DNA from: an uncultured Olsenella sp.
Lineage (GTDB): Bacteria > Actinomycetota > Coriobacteriia > Coriobacteriales > Atopobiaceae
Assembly (NCBI GenBank): GCA_959598545.1
Contig: CAUGFC010000018.1
Span: 1-22,731, forward strand
Reading direction: 5' to 3'
Length of the DNA stretch: 22,731 nucleotides
The position numbers and the translations under genes are program-made. This document shows positions 1-7,936 of this stretch, piece after piece. The notes under the pieces are model-generated. The model saw nothing but the letters and a program-made list of their open reading frames with translations. It searched no databases and was not told the origin of the DNA. Each line of letters opens with the position of its first letter. The first letter of the stretch is position 1.

Positions 1-278
1 ATGCCATGTTGTGCCTTTCGTCTCGCGGGCGTGCGGTCCGCGCGCTCATTTGCCTAATTCATAGTAATGAGTGGGGAATTAAAGACAAGCGGCAGGCGAG
101 AAAAACCTTGCGCTCGTTACAATTCCTACTTGAAAGGGGGCATTTTGGTGCCGACGGGCGCCGTTCGCGGACGCCGGCCTCAGCCTGGGTGACAGGTTTT
201 CCCGCCCGTGAGGGCAGGCGAGCCGCCGCGGTGCGTAGAAGTCGTCAGTCATCGACGTGCGCGGGCTACCGGCCGTCG
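1..278. other. Intergenic region left of the HAD phosphatase gene
   Basis: I see no gene I can support here. The stretch is more AT-rich than its surroundings. It contains one copy of the recurrent octamer GGCGAGAA (95-102), set in the 14-mer CAGGCGAGAAAAAC (93-106), which recurs exactly on the other strand at 7062-7075. GGAATT (75-80) and AATTCC (121-126) flank it loosely. On the minus strand a TATGAAT (63-57) resembles a -10 box reading leftwards, and an ATG on the minus strand at 7-5 could start a gene beyond the edge. Neither can be verified inside this window. Confidence 0.4.
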
Positions 279-1103
279 TCACGCGAGCAGGACGTCCTCG
301 ACGAACCGGGCGAATCCGTCCTCGTCGTTGCGCGGCGCGACGAGGTCCGCCGCGGCGCGCGCCTCGTCGCTCGCGTTGCCCATGGCCACGCCCAGGCCGG
401 CCGTCCGCAGCAGGTCGGAGTCGTTGCCGGCGTCACCGATGGCACAGACGTGCCCGGGGTCGAGTCCGATGGCGTCGCAGAGGGCGAGAAGCCCCGTCGC
501 CTTGGTCACGCCACGCGGGCCGAACTCGGCGTTGCCGGTCGCCGATGCCGCCGGCTCCAGGTCGAAGCGCCCCGCGAGCGGCGCGAAGTCGTCGTAGCGC
601 CAGGGGTCGACGAAGTGCGCGCCCACCTTGAGCACGCCGCAGCCGGAGCCGGCCACGACGTCGGGGACGTTCTCGACGAGGGTCTCGCTCCAGGGGGCGT
701 CGCCGCGCACGCGCAGGTAGTCCTCCTCGCTCACGCTGGAGCCCAGACGCGTGCCGGCGTCGTCGTCAAGACAGGTGTAGGTCACGACCCCGGGGCGCTC
801 GAGCGCGCGCACGAGCTCCGCGGCAACGCCCGCGTCGATGACCTCGTGAACGTAGAAGCGGCGACGCTCCACGTCGAGCACCACCGCCCCGTTGGCCGCG
901 ATCGCGTAGCGGAAGCCGTGCATGCCGAGCACGCGGTCGAAGAGCGTCTGGTAGATGCGCCCGGTCGTGGGGACGGGCTCGATCCCGCGTTCGCGCAGCG
1001 CGAGCACCGCCCTTCTCGCCCGCGGCGAGACGGACTTGTCCGGCATGAGGAAGGTGCCGTCGAGGTCAAAGGCAAGAAGCCGTATGTCGCGAGCGTCTGT
1101 CAT
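279..1103 (-). CDS. Cof-type HAD-superfamily (IIB) phosphatase
   Basis: This 274-residue protein is a haloacid-dehalogenase hydrolase of the Cof/IIB type, cytosolic phosphatases that act on sugar phosphates, nucleotides or cofactors; the substrate cannot be read from the sequence. All four HAD motifs are visible: motif I FDLDGT with nucleophile D13 and D15, motif II TTGR at 46-49, motif III lysine K201 in GVTK, and motif IV GDAGND at 223-228. The long segment between motifs II and III is the expected IIB cap, and the length is typical. The start is set by GGAGG about seven bases upstream of ATG 1103 on the minus strand. The gene diverges from the BASS transporter. A TATGCT (1142-1137) may be its -10 box. 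One GGCGAGAA motif inside the gene is read as Ala-Arg-Arg using AGA and AGG, unusual codons in such GC-rich DNA. Confidence 0.9.
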   Translation of the reverse strand: MTDARDIRLLAFDLDGTFLMPDKSVSPRARRAVLALRERGIEPVPTTGRIYQTLFDRVLGMHGFRYAIAANGAVVLDVERRRFYVHEVIDAGVAAELVRALERPGVVTYTCLDDDAGTRLGSSVSEEDYLRVRGDAPWSETLVENVPDVVAGSGCGVLKVGAHFVDPWRYDDFAPLAGRFDLEPAASATGNAEFGPRGVTKATGLLALCDAIGLDPGHVCAIGDAGNDSDLLRTAGLGVAMGNASDEARAAADLVAPRNDEDGFARFVEDVLLA

Positions 1104-1136
1104 GGGTGCCTCCGGGGGACGACTCCGTTCCCCTCC

Positions 1137-1142
1137 AGCATA
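1137..1142 (-). promoter_or_regulatory. Candidate -10 box of the HAD phosphatase gene
   Basis: On the minus strand TATGCT lies 34 bases before the start codon, followed by a short leader and GGAGG. No good -35 box is visible at 17 bases, so this is tentative. Confidence 0.35.
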
Positions 1143-1235
1143 GCCCAGCGGGTGGGTTTTCCGCCGCGTTACGGAGCGGGACGGCTCCGCCTGGCGAGAA
1201 GTACCATGGGTCGCGGCGGAAGGGGGGTCTCGGGA

Positions 1236-2216
1236 ATGGACGCGTGGAAGCGGCTCGGCGGCCTCATCGGCAGCCACATGGCGATCGTCTCGCCGACCTG
1301 CGTCGTCCTGGGCGTGCTGTTCCCCCAGATCGGCGTCATGCACCCGCTCGTGACGCCGCTCTTCGCGTTCATGACGTTCCAGAGCGCGCTCTCCAACACC
1401 TTCGGCAACCTCGGGCGCACGTTGCGCCACCCGGCGCCGATGCTCGTCTCGCTGGCCCTCACGGTGGTGGCCATGCCGTGCGTCGCCTGCGCGCTCGCCC
1501 TGGCGCTCTTTGGGTCCGACCCGAACCTCGTGTGCGGGATCGTGCTCGAGTACTGCGTGCCCGTCGCCGTGGTCTCGGCCATGTGGACCAACATGCTCGG
1601 CGGCGACCCGGCGCTCTCGCTGGCCACGATCCTCGTCTCGACGGTCGCGGCCCCCTTCACGATCCCGCTCGCCCTGCACGCGCTCCTCGGCCAGACGGTC
1701 GAGGTCGACGCCGCGCGGATGATGGGGGAGATGGCGGTCTCCATCGCGCTGCCGGCCCTCGCGGGCACGCTGGCAAACGACCTCACGCGCGGGCGGGCTG
1801 CGCGCGACCTCTCGCCGGTCATCGCCCCGGCGGCGAAGCTCGCGCTCGTGGCGGTGATCCTGACCAACTCGACGGGCGTGGCCCCCTACGTGCGCAGCCT
1901 CACGCCCACGCTCGTGGCGGTGGCCGCGTTCATCGGCGCCTTCGCGGCGTGCGGCTACGCGCTCGGTCTTCTCGCCGCGCGGGTGCTGCGCCTGTCGCAC
2001 GAGCAGGAGGTCTCGATGACCTACCTCGTGGGGATGCGCAACATCTCCGCCGGCGCCGTGATCGCGGGGGAGTACTTCCCCGGCGAGGTGATGTTCCCCG
2101 TGGTCATAGGGACGCTCTTCCAGCAGGTGCTCGCCGCGGGGTTCGGCAGCCTGCTGCGCCGGCTGGCGCGCGCTCGCGGTGACGAGCGGGGTGCGCGCGA
2201 CCCGGGCGCTCGCTAG
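1236..2216 (+). CDS. BASS (bile acid:sodium symporter-like) family transporter
   Basis: This 326-residue integral membrane protein has about nine or ten hydrophobic segments spread along its whole length. The middle segment with EYCVPVAVVSAMWTNMLGGD followed by ALSLATILVSTVAAPF matches the crossover region of the BASS/SBF superfamily, and a second symmetric half ends with MTYLVGMRNISAGAVIA. Family members move organic anions, often with sodium; the substrate here is unknown. I chose ATG 1236 because a run of six G (1222-1227) stands eight bases upstream. An in-frame ATG at 1206 would add ten residues rich in glycine and arginine. The gene is divergent from the HAD phosphatase, and its stop codon overlaps that of the convergent 31-codon gene in the shared CTAG. 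It contains one in-frame CTT-CTC-GCC copy of the recurrent octamer. Confidence 0.8.
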   Translation: MDAWKRLGGLIGSHMAIVSPTCVVLGVLFPQIGVMHPLVTPLFAFMTFQSALSNTFGNLGRTLRHPAPMLVSLALTVVAMPCVACALALALFGSDPNLVCGIVLEYCVPVAVVSAMWTNMLGGDPALSLATILVSTVAAPFTIPLALHALLGQTVEVDAARMMGEMAVSIALPALAGTLANDLTRGRAARDLSPVIAPAAKLALVAVILTNSTGVAPYVRSLTPTLVAVAAFIGAFAACGYALGLLAARVLRLSHEQEVSMTYLVGMRNISAGAVIAGEYFPGEVMFPVVIGTLFQQVLAAGFGSLLRRLARARGDERGARDPGAR

Positions 2217-2308
2217 CGGTGGTGACGGCGCGGGCGGACGCGGCCGTCGTCGAGGATGACGGCCAGGCCGGCGATGACCACGAGTGCGATAAAGACGAGC
2301 TTGTTCAT
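2213..2308 (-). CDS. 31-residue single-pass membrane peptide
   Basis: I do not recognise a family. The peptide starts MNKLVFIALVVIAGLAVIL, one complete transmembrane helix, and ends with a very basic tail (DDGRVRPRRHHR), so it should sit with its C-terminus in the cytoplasm. The evidence that it is real is a near-perfect ribosome-binding site, AAGGAGG, about five bases before ATG 2308, and the typical membrane-peptide make-up. It converges on the BASS transporter and shares the palindromic CTAG with its stop codon. Its promoter would lie in the 2309-2476 gap that also holds the gat promoter, so it diverges from gatC. Confidence 0.6.
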   Translation of the reverse strand: MNKLVFIALVVIAGLAVILDDGRVRPRRHHR

Positions 2309-2421
2309 GGTGACCTCCTTCGGTTGCTGACCCAATCCTCGCAGGCGGGGCGCGCGGGAGCCATCGATGCGGCTTACCGCCGGCTTTCGCTTTCGTAAGG
2401 TTGCAAGGCTGCGACACGGTT

Positions 2422-2450
2422 CTTCTCGCCGCCGCGCCCTGTCGTAGAAT
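2422..2450 (+). promoter_or_regulatory. Candidate promoter of the gatCAB operon
   Basis: TAGAAT at 2445-2450 is a good -10 box about 27 bases before the gatC start codon. The -35 position (about 2422-2428) holds CTTCTCG rather than TTGACA, and this is exactly where a copy of the recurrent TTCTCGCC octamer (2423-2430) sits. The leader would be about 20 nucleotides with GGAGG before ATG 2477. Confidence 0.45.
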
Positions 2451-2476
2451 GGTGCGCAGTGTAGATAGGAGGACCC

Positions 2477-2794
2477 ATGCCCCTTACCAGAGAAGACGTC
2501 GCGGGCATCGCGGACTACGCGCGCATCGCGCTCACGCCCGAGGAGCTCGACGAGATGACCGCGTACATGAACGATGCCGTTGACCTGCTCGAGCCCATCC
2601 GTCAGTACGACCTCGAGGGCGTGGAGCCCACGTTCCACCCCATCGGCGACCTCTCCAACGTGATGGGGGAGGACGTGCCGGACGATGCGGTGCGTCACCT
2701 GCCCGTGGACGTGGCGCTGAAGAACGCCGGCGCGTCCCGCGACCGCAGCTTCCGCGTGCCGTCCATTCTCGGCGACCAGGGGGGTGACCGCTGA
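2477..2794 (+). CDS. gatC: Aspartyl/glutamyl-tRNA amidotransferase subunit C
   Basis: This 105-residue protein is the small subunit of the GatCAB amidotransferase, which stabilises the GatA-GatB interface. It shows the family features: an N-terminal helix starting LTREDVAGIADYARIAL, the segment EELDEMTAYMNDAVDLLEPI, and the PVDVALKNAGASRDRSFRVPSIL tail. The start ATG is preceded by GGAGG at about six bases. Its TGA stop overlaps the gatA start (TGATG), so translation of the two is probably coupled. It is the first gene of the three-gene gat operon. Confidence 0.95.
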   Translation: MPLTREDVAGIADYARIALTPEELDEMTAYMNDAVDLLEPIRQYDLEGVEPTFHPIGDLSNVMGEDVPDDAVRHLPVDVALKNAGASRDRSFRVPSILGDQGGDR

Positions 2795-4302
2795 TGGCGA
2801 ACCTCGACCAGCTCTCCGCGCGCGAGATCGCGGCGGGCGTCGCGAACGGCGACTTCACCGCCACCGAGGTGGCCCGCGCCGCACTCGACGCCGTGGAGGC
2901 CCGCGACGACGAGGTCAAGGCGTTCCTGCAGGTCTCCGCGGACCTCGCGCTCGAGGCCGCCGAGGCAACGGACAAGGCCCGCGCGGCGGGCGAGAAGCTC
3001 GGTCCGCTCGCCGGCGTTCCCGTGGCCTTCAAGGACAACATGCACCTCGTGGGCACCCGCACCACCTGCGCCTCGCGCATGCTCGCCAACTACGAGTCCA
3101 CGTTCACGGCCACCTGCGTCCAGCGCATGCTCGACGCCGGCGCCACGCCCGTGGGCAAGACCAACATGGACGAGTTCGCCTTTGGCAGCTCCACCGAGTC
3201 CTCGGCCTTCCATCCCACGGCCAACCCGTGGGACACCGCGCGCGTCCCGGGCGGTTCCTCGGGCGGCTCGGCCGCGGCCGTCGCCGCCGGCGAGGTCACC
3301 GTGTCCCTGGGCTCTGACACCGGCGGCTCCATCCGCCAGCCGGCCTCCCTCTGCGGCGTCGTGGGCCTCAAGCCCACCTACGGCGCGGTCAGCCGCTACG
3401 GCGTGGTGGCCTTTGGCTCCTCGCTCGACCAGGTCGGCCCCTTCGGCCGCAGCGTCGAGGACGTGGCCTTGGCCATGAACGCGCTCACGGCGGGCGGGCG
3501 CGACCCGTGGGACTCCACGAGCCAGCCGGTCGACGTCGATTTTCTCGCCCACCTAAACGACCCCATCGAGGGGCGCCGCGTGGGCATCGTGCCCGCCCTC
3601 ATGGAGGCCGTCGGCCTCACCGACGAGGTCTGCGACGCCGTTACCGCCGCGGGCCGCGCGCTGCAGGACCAGGGTGCCGAGCTCGTGGAGGTGGAGCTGC
3701 CCAACATCGCCTCTGCCATCGCGGCCTACTACGTGATCGCGCCGTGCGAGGCCTTCTCCAACCTCGCGCGCTTTGACGGCGTGCGCTACGGCTACCAGGA
3801 GCCCGGCCAGGCAACGCTCGCCGAGCAGACCTCGCTCTCCCGCGCGCACGGTTTTGGCGAGGAGGCCAAGCGCCGCCAGATGCTGGGCGCCTACCTCCTC
3901 TCCAGCGGCACCTATGACAAGTACTACTACCCGGCGCAGCAGGTCCGCACCCTCATCACGGCCGACTACGCCCGCGCGTACGAGAAGTGCGACGTCATCC
4001 TCATGCCGGCCGCGCCGAGCACGGCGTTCAAGTTCGGCGAGCTCTCGGACCCCACGCAGATGTACGCGTCGGACCTGTTCACGATCTCCAACAACATCGT
4101 CGGCAACGGCGGCGTCTCCGTGCCGCTGGGCCTGGGCGCCACCTCCGGCCTGCCCGTCTCGGCGCAGCTCCAGGGCCCGGCCTTCGCCGACGCCACGCTG
4201 CTCACGTTTGCGCGCGCGATTGAGCGGTCCTTCTCGGCCGCCGGCGGCTCCGGGGCCCCCGTTGCGCCCGCATTTGCCGGGAAGGGAGGTGAGCTCGCAT
4301 GA
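2794..4302 (+). CDS. gatA: Aspartyl/glutamyl-tRNA amidotransferase subunit A
   Basis: GatA (502 residues) is the glutaminase/amidase subunit: it releases ammonia from glutamine or asparagine for transfer to mischarged Glu-tRNA(Gln) or Asp-tRNA(Asn). The amidase-signature triad is visible: K80 in VAFKDN, the cis-serine S155 in PGGSSGGS, and the nucleophile S179 in SDTGGSIRQP. Spacing between them matches the family. A GGGGGGTGA ribosome-binding site lies inside the end of gatC. The 3' end overlaps gatB by four bases (ATGA). The length is normal and the gene looks intact. One copy of the octamer, at 3542, is read TTT-CTC-GCC. Confidence 0.97.
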   Translation: MANLDQLSAREIAAGVANGDFTATEVARAALDAVEARDDEVKAFLQVSADLALEAAEATDKARAAGEKLGPLAGVPVAFKDNMHLVGTRTTCASRMLANYESTFTATCVQRMLDAGATPVGKTNMDEFAFGSSTESSAFHPTANPWDTARVPGGSSGGSAAAVAAGEVTVSLGSDTGGSIRQPASLCGVVGLKPTYGAVSRYGVVAFGSSLDQVGPFGRSVEDVALAMNALTAGGRDPWDSTSQPVDVDFLAHLNDPIEGRRVGIVPALMEAVGLTDEVCDAVTAAGRALQDQGAELVEVELPNIASAIAAYYVIAPCEAFSNLARFDGVRYGYQEPGQATLAEQTSLSRAHGFGEEAKRRQMLGAYLLSSGTYDKYYYPAQQVRTLITADYARAYEKCDVILMPAAPSTAFKFGELSDPTQMYASDLFTISNNIVGNGGVSVPLGLGATSGLPVSAQLQGPAFADATLLTFARAIERSFSAAGGSGAPVAPAFAGKGGELA

Positions 4303-5807
4303 AGAAGCTCGCCGAGGTCCTCAAGGACTGGGAGGCCGTGATCGGCCTCGAGGTCCACACCGAGCTCACCACGCTCGAGACCAAGATGTTCTGCAACTGC
4401 CGCCTCTCCCACGACGACGAGCCCAACACCAACGTCTGCCCCGTCTGCCTGGGCATGCCGGGCGCGCTGCCCGTGCCCAACGAGAAGGCCATCGAGTCCA
4501 TCGTCATGGCGGGCCTGGCCACCAACTGCCAGATCATGCGCCACTCCATGTTCTACCGGAAGCACTACTTCTACCCGGACATGGCCAAGAACTTCCAGAC
4601 CACGCAGGGCCCCGTGGCGTTCTGCATGCACGGTCAGCTTGACCTGGAGGTCTCCGGCGCCGGCGCCAAGGAGCGCCCGGACGACACGGTCGAGAAGGAC
4701 GCCGACGGCGGCTACGTGGCGCCCATCCGCATCCTGCGCATCCACATGGAGGAGGACGCCGCCAAGATGGTGCACGTGGGCGGCGAGGAGGGCCGCATCA
4801 CTGCTGCCACCGAGAGCCTCATCGACTACAACCGCTGCGGCACGCCGCTCATCGAGCTCGTCACCGAGCCCGACCTGCGCACGCCCGAGGAGGCGCGCCT
4901 CTTCATGGAGAAGCTGCGCCAGACCTTCCTCACGCTCGGCATCTCCGACTGCTCGCTCGAGAGCGGCTCGATGCGCTGCGACGGCAACATCTCGCTGCGC
5001 CGCCGCGGCGAGACCAAGTTCGGCACCAAGACCGAGATGAAGAACATCAACTCGTTCAAGAGCCTGCACGACGCGCTCGAGTACGAGATCTGCCGCCAGG
5101 CCGAGGTGCTCGAGGAGGGCGGCATCGTCTACCAGGAGACGCGCCACTGGGAGCCGAGCCGCCGGCGCACCGTGGTCATGCGCGTCAAGGAGACCGCTGA
5201 CGACTATCGCCTCTTCCCGGACCCGGACCTCGCGCCCTTCGACCTCACGGACGAGTTCGTCGACCGCTGCCGCGCGCGCATCCCGGAGCTGCCGGACGCC
5301 AAGCGCGACCGCTACATGGCCGACTTTGGCCTCAAGCGCGCCGACGCCGCCCAGCTTGCGGGCGACCCGGCGGTCGCGGCCTTCTTCGAGCAGACGCTCT
5401 CCGCGGCGGGCGAGAAGAACGTGGAGACCGTGGCCAAGGTCATGGTGAACCTCGTCCCCAGCTACGACGCCCTCACGCCGGCGCAGGTCGCGAGCCTCTC
5501 CGCGCTTCTCGCCGAGGATGCGATCACGTTTGCCCAGGCGCGCGAGGTGCTCGACGCGGTCAACGGCACCGGCGAGGACCCGGCCGCCTACGTGGACGCC
5601 CATGGCATGCGTCAGTCCACCGACGAGGGTGCGCTCGGCGCGATCGTCGACGAGGTGCTCGCGCGTTGCACCGACCAGGTCCAGCAGTACCGCGACGGCA
5701 ACAAGAAGGTGCTCGGGTTCCTCGTGGGCCAGTGCATGAAGGCGGCCAAGGGCTCCGGCAACCCCAAGGCCTTCAACAAGATGCTCGCGGAGCGGCTCGA
5801 GTCGTAG
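4299..5807 (+). CDS. gatB: Aspartyl/glutamyl-tRNA amidotransferase subunit B
   Basis: GatB (502 residues) is the kinase subunit that binds the mischarged tRNA and phosphorylates the glutamate or aspartate carboxyl before amidation. The N-terminus reads IGLEVHTELTT, and the zinc-site cysteines are in MFCNCRL and VCPVCLGMPG. The helical and YqeY-like tail domains (about residues 330-500) are present, ending SGNPKAFNKMLAERL. GGGAGGTGA before the ATG sets the start. The overlap with gatA indicates coupled translation. Together the three genes imply that this organism makes Gln-tRNA and/or Asn-tRNA by the indirect route. Confidence 0.97.
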   Translation: MKKLAEVLKDWEAVIGLEVHTELTTLETKMFCNCRLSHDDEPNTNVCPVCLGMPGALPVPNEKAIESIVMAGLATNCQIMRHSMFYRKHYFYPDMAKNFQTTQGPVAFCMHGQLDLEVSGAGAKERPDDTVEKDADGGYVAPIRILRIHMEEDAAKMVHVGGEEGRITAATESLIDYNRCGTPLIELVTEPDLRTPEEARLFMEKLRQTFLTLGISDCSLESGSMRCDGNISLRRRGETKFGTKTEMKNINSFKSLHDALEYEICRQAEVLEEGGIVYQETRHWEPSRRRTVVMRVKETADDYRLFPDPDLAPFDLTDEFVDRCRARIPELPDAKRDRYMADFGLKRADAAQLAGDPAVAAFFEQTLSAAGEKNVETVAKVMVNLVPSYDALTPAQVASLSALLAEDAITFAQAREVLDAVNGTGEDPAAYVDAHGMRQSTDEGALGAIVDEVLARCTDQVQQYRDGNKKVLGFLVGQCMKAAKGSGNPKAFNKMLAERLES

Positions 5808-5859
5808 GGATTGCCGGGGTCCGCCCGTACCTCTCGGCCGTTCCTTTGGACAAGTGGCG

Positions 5860-5927
5860 CTCAAGTGGAGCATACGGACACTTTTTGGGTTTCTGACAGC
5901 CAAAAACGTCCGTATGCTCCACTTGAG
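5860..5927. repeat. Long perfect inverted repeat/hairpin after gatB
   Basis: The 20-bp arms CTCAAGTGGAGCATACGGAC (5860-5879) and their exact complement (5908-5927) enclose a second 7-bp stem, TTTTTGG (5882-5888) with CCAAAAA (5900-5906), leaving an 11-base loop. An RNA copy would form an almost continuous stem of 27 pairs. There is no U-run after it, so it is not a classical intrinsic terminator, although it may still end or stabilise the gat transcript. The arms are unrelated to those of the other inverted repeats in this window. Confidence 0.85.
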
Positions 5928-6007
5928 TTTCGGCGTCCTGCCACGACGCGTCTCAAGCTGTTAGACTGCCGAGCCGAGGGCGAAGTCGTGCGCGAGGGGG
6001 GCCAGCA

Positions 6008-6961
6008 GTGGGCGAGAAGGACGAGCAGGTCGAGAAGGCCGTCGAGCCGGTTGCGGAAGTCGTTGACGAGGAGGACCGAGCCCGCGGGGAGCGGCTCTCC
6101 AAGAAGCGCATGGCCTACAGCTTCCCGCAGTTCTTCGCTCTGCTCAACGTGGGCCTCATCCTCACGGCCGCGGCGCTCGTGCTCTTCAAGACGCCCAACC
6201 ACCTGGCCTTCGGCGGCACCACGGGCTTCGCGATCCTCTTCAACGCCGCGCTGCCGGCGCTTCCCGTCTCCGCGTACATGTGGATCATGAACGCCGTGCT
6301 CGTTCTTCTCGGCCTTGCGTTCCTGGACCGCCGGGCGGTGCTGTGGAGCGCCTTCGCGTCGTTTGCGCTCTCGGGCTACACCTCGCTCTTCGAGTGGCTG
6401 ATGCCGGTCACGGCCTCCATCACCGGCGACCTCTGGCTCGACGTCTGCTTCGCCGTGCTGCTGCCGGCCGTGGGCTCGGCCATCGTCTTCGACATCGGCG
6501 CGTCCACCGGCGGCACGGACATCCTGGCCATGATCTTGCGCAAGCGCACCGACATAGAGATTGGCAAGGCGCTCTTCGCCGTGGACGTGGGCGTGGTCGT
6601 GGCGGCGATCGGCCTCTTCGGGCCGCGCGTGGGACTCTACTGCGTGCTCGCGCTCATCGGCAAGACCTTCGTGGTGGACGGCTTCATCGAGTCCATCCGC
6701 CAGAGAAAGGTCTGCCAGGTGATCTGCGACCACCCGCGTGACGTGGAGGAGTTCATCGTCAAGAAGCTCGGCCGCACCGCCACGGTGACCTTCGGCTGGG
6801 GCGCGTACTCCGGCAAGCGCCAGACGATCCTCACCAGCGTGCTCTCGCGTCGCGAGGCCATGAGGCTGAGGCTCTTCGTGCGCGCGCAGGACCCGACCGC
6901 GTTCATCACGATCATGAGCAGCTCGGAGATAATCGGCCGAGGCTTTCGCGGGGTGAACTAG
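6008..6961 (+). CDS. YitT family membrane protein (DUF161/DUF2179)
   Basis: This 317-residue protein has a charged cytoplasmic N-terminus (1-38), about five or six transmembrane helices (roughly 38-215) and a soluble C-terminal domain (about 225-310). The membrane part has the YitT signature FGGTTGFAILFN and GSAIVFDIGASTGGTDILAMI; the tail VCQVICDHPRDVEEFI with its later repeat of beta strands corresponds to DUF2179. Members of the family are of uncertain function, probably transporters. The start is GTG 6008 with GAGGGGGG six bases upstream. The octamer GGCGAGAA covers codons 2-4 (Gly-Glu-Lys). Confidence 0.85.
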   Translation: MGEKDEQVEKAVEPVAEVVDEEDRARGERLSKKRMAYSFPQFFALLNVGLILTAAALVLFKTPNHLAFGGTTGFAILFNAALPALPVSAYMWIMNAVLVLLGLAFLDRRAVLWSAFASFALSGYTSLFEWLMPVTASITGDLWLDVCFAVLLPAVGSAIVFDIGASTGGTDILAMILRKRTDIEIGKALFAVDVGVVVAAIGLFGPRVGLYCVLALIGKTFVVDGFIESIRQRKVCQVICDHPRDVEEFIVKKLGRTATVTFGWGAYSGKRQTILTSVLSRREAMRLRLFVRAQDPTAFITIMSSSEIIGRGFRGVN

Positions 6962-7005
6962 GGGCGGCGGGAGCTGTTTCGGTCTGGCCCTGCAGTATCA
7001 AAGAT

Positions 7006-7109
7006 TTCCAGCAACGTGCGATTTTGCGTGCTCCAGGCGCCGCTAGGGAACGCAACGACGCGTTTTTCTCGCCTGCGCGGACGTTTGCGTGCGATTTTGC
7101 ATGCTGGAA
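7006..7109. repeat. Composite inverted/direct repeat element with octamer core
   Basis: Terminal TTCCAGCA (7006-7013) is complementary to TGCTGGAA (7102-7109). Inside, a 20-base direct repeat appears twice with 17 matches: GTGCGATTTTGCGTGCTCCA at 7016-7035 and a variant at 7089-7108. Between the copies lies TTTTTCTCGCC (7063-7073), the recurrent octamer in the minus direction. On the minus strand it reads CGCAGGCGAGAAAAACG, resembling the core of the other elements. It fills most of the gap between the YitT gene and the convergent membrane protein gene, where I see nothing else. Confidence 0.55.
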
Positions 7110-7137
7110 GGTGCGTCGCAGAACGCGGTGCCGCGTA

Positions 7138-7755
7138 TTACTGGCAATCGTCGGTAGTGCGGGCTGTGTCGGGAGCCTGTCCGCGGCGCCGGGCGAGAAG
7201 CGCCTGAGCGAACGCGCACCCGCCGAGAAAGCCGCCGACGGCGAGGCCGAGTCCTGGCGTCAGCGTGAGCTCGAGCCCCGCGATCCCGCGCCCCACGGCC
7301 CAGGGGTTCCCCTGTGCGACTGAGCGCATCACCAGGTAGAGCTGCCAGTTCATGGCCGAGCAGAGGACGATGACCGCAACAACGTCCGCCGCTACGAGCA
7401 CGCCCGCCACTGCGAGCTGCCAGGTGCGGCCCGTATCCCGGAGGCCGAGTGCCGCGAGGATGACGGCGGTCACGCACACAGTCACGTGGCAGATGCTGAG
7501 TGCCCACAGCAGGGTGGCGAGGCTCCCGCCGGAGACGCTCTGCAGGAAGGTGACGACCTGCGCGACGCGGTCCGCGACGAGTGGCATGCTCCGCAGTGAC
7601 TCCGAGGCCGTGAGCAGCGCGTCCGCAAGCCTGCTCGCCGAGAGCGGCATGGTCGCGAGCGGGAGCTCCATGCCCACGGCGGCCACGGTCCCAAAGAGCG
7701 CCAGCGCGCCGGCGACGATGCCCAGCACGCCCGACAAGGTCCTTGTGCTGCGCAT
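7138..7755 (-). CDS. Predicted four-helix membrane protein, family not recognised
   Basis: I do not recognise a family. The 205-residue product has four hydrophobic segments: an N-terminal one (LSGVLGIVAGALALFGTVAAV), two central helices around the segments starting LLWALSICHVTV and LAVAGVLVAADVV, and a glycine-rich C-terminal one (LGLAVGGFLGGCAFAQALLA) followed by a basic tail. I chose ATG 7755, nine bases after GGGAG; ATG 7764, three codons earlier, lies directly against that site and is less likely. TATACT at 7790-7785 is a plausible -10 box, immediately followed by GGCGAGAAG near the expected transcription start. The gene converges on the YitT gene. An in-frame CTT-CTC-GCC lies at its 3' end. 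Confidence 0.6.
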   Translation of the reverse strand: MRSTRTLSGVLGIVAGALALFGTVAAVGMELPLATMPLSASRLADALLTASESLRSMPLVADRVAQVVTFLQSVSGGSLATLLWALSICHVTVCVTAVILAALGLRDTGRTWQLAVAGVLVAADVVAVIVLCSAMNWQLYLVMRSVAQGNPWAVGRGIAGLELTLTPGLGLAVGGFLGGCAFAQALLARRRGQAPDTARTTDDCQ

Positions 7756-7784
7756 CCCGATCATCTCCCGTCGTTCTTCTCGCC

Positions 7785-7790
7785 AGTATA
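7785..7790 (-). promoter_or_regulatory. Candidate -10 box of the four-helix membrane protein gene
   Basis: On the minus strand TATACT is followed without gap by GGCGAGAAGAACG, so the octamer would cover the transcription start. The -35 region 17 bases upstream (TGGCGA) is weak. Confidence 0.4.
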
Positions 7791-7821
7791 GGCGCCCGCT
7801 TTTAAGGTCGCCACCCCCCCT

Positions 7822-7936
7822 CTTCCGGGTGTGTACGAAGTTGCAGAATTAATACGGTACCTTGCGATTACAAACCCGCAGATAGAAAGCTTGCCGAGAA
7901 GAACATCAACTTCGCAACTTCGTACACACCCGGAAG
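7822..7936. repeat. Inverted-repeat element R, copy 1
   Basis: Perfect 23-bp arms (7822-7844 and 7914-7936), sharing CCGGGTGTGTACGAAGTT with the other copies, enclose a 69-base AT-richer spacer. The spacer has conserved blocks: TTAATACGGTACC, CGCAG, TAGA and TTGCCGAGAAGAACATC. Outside the arms, a C-run (7813-7820) faces a G-rich stretch (7940-7953), so pairing can extend further. It separates the leftward membrane protein gene from the rightward nuclease-like gene. Two more copies lie at 9124 and 10047. Confidence 0.9.

Noticed and set aside
1..7. Leftward gene starting at the window edge
   Set aside because: Only an ATG and a few bases are inside the window, so nothing can be verified.
279..2417. 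712-codon open frame on the minus strand spanning the HAD gene and beyond
   Set aside because: Only the C-terminal part from residue 439 on is the HAD protein. The upstream part is an Arg/His-rich shadow of the BASS gene, typical of GC-rich antisense frames.
3966..5903. Long minus-strand frame opposite gatA/gatB
   Set aside because: It has low-complexity composition and no motif, and the opposite strand codes for clear GatA and GatB.
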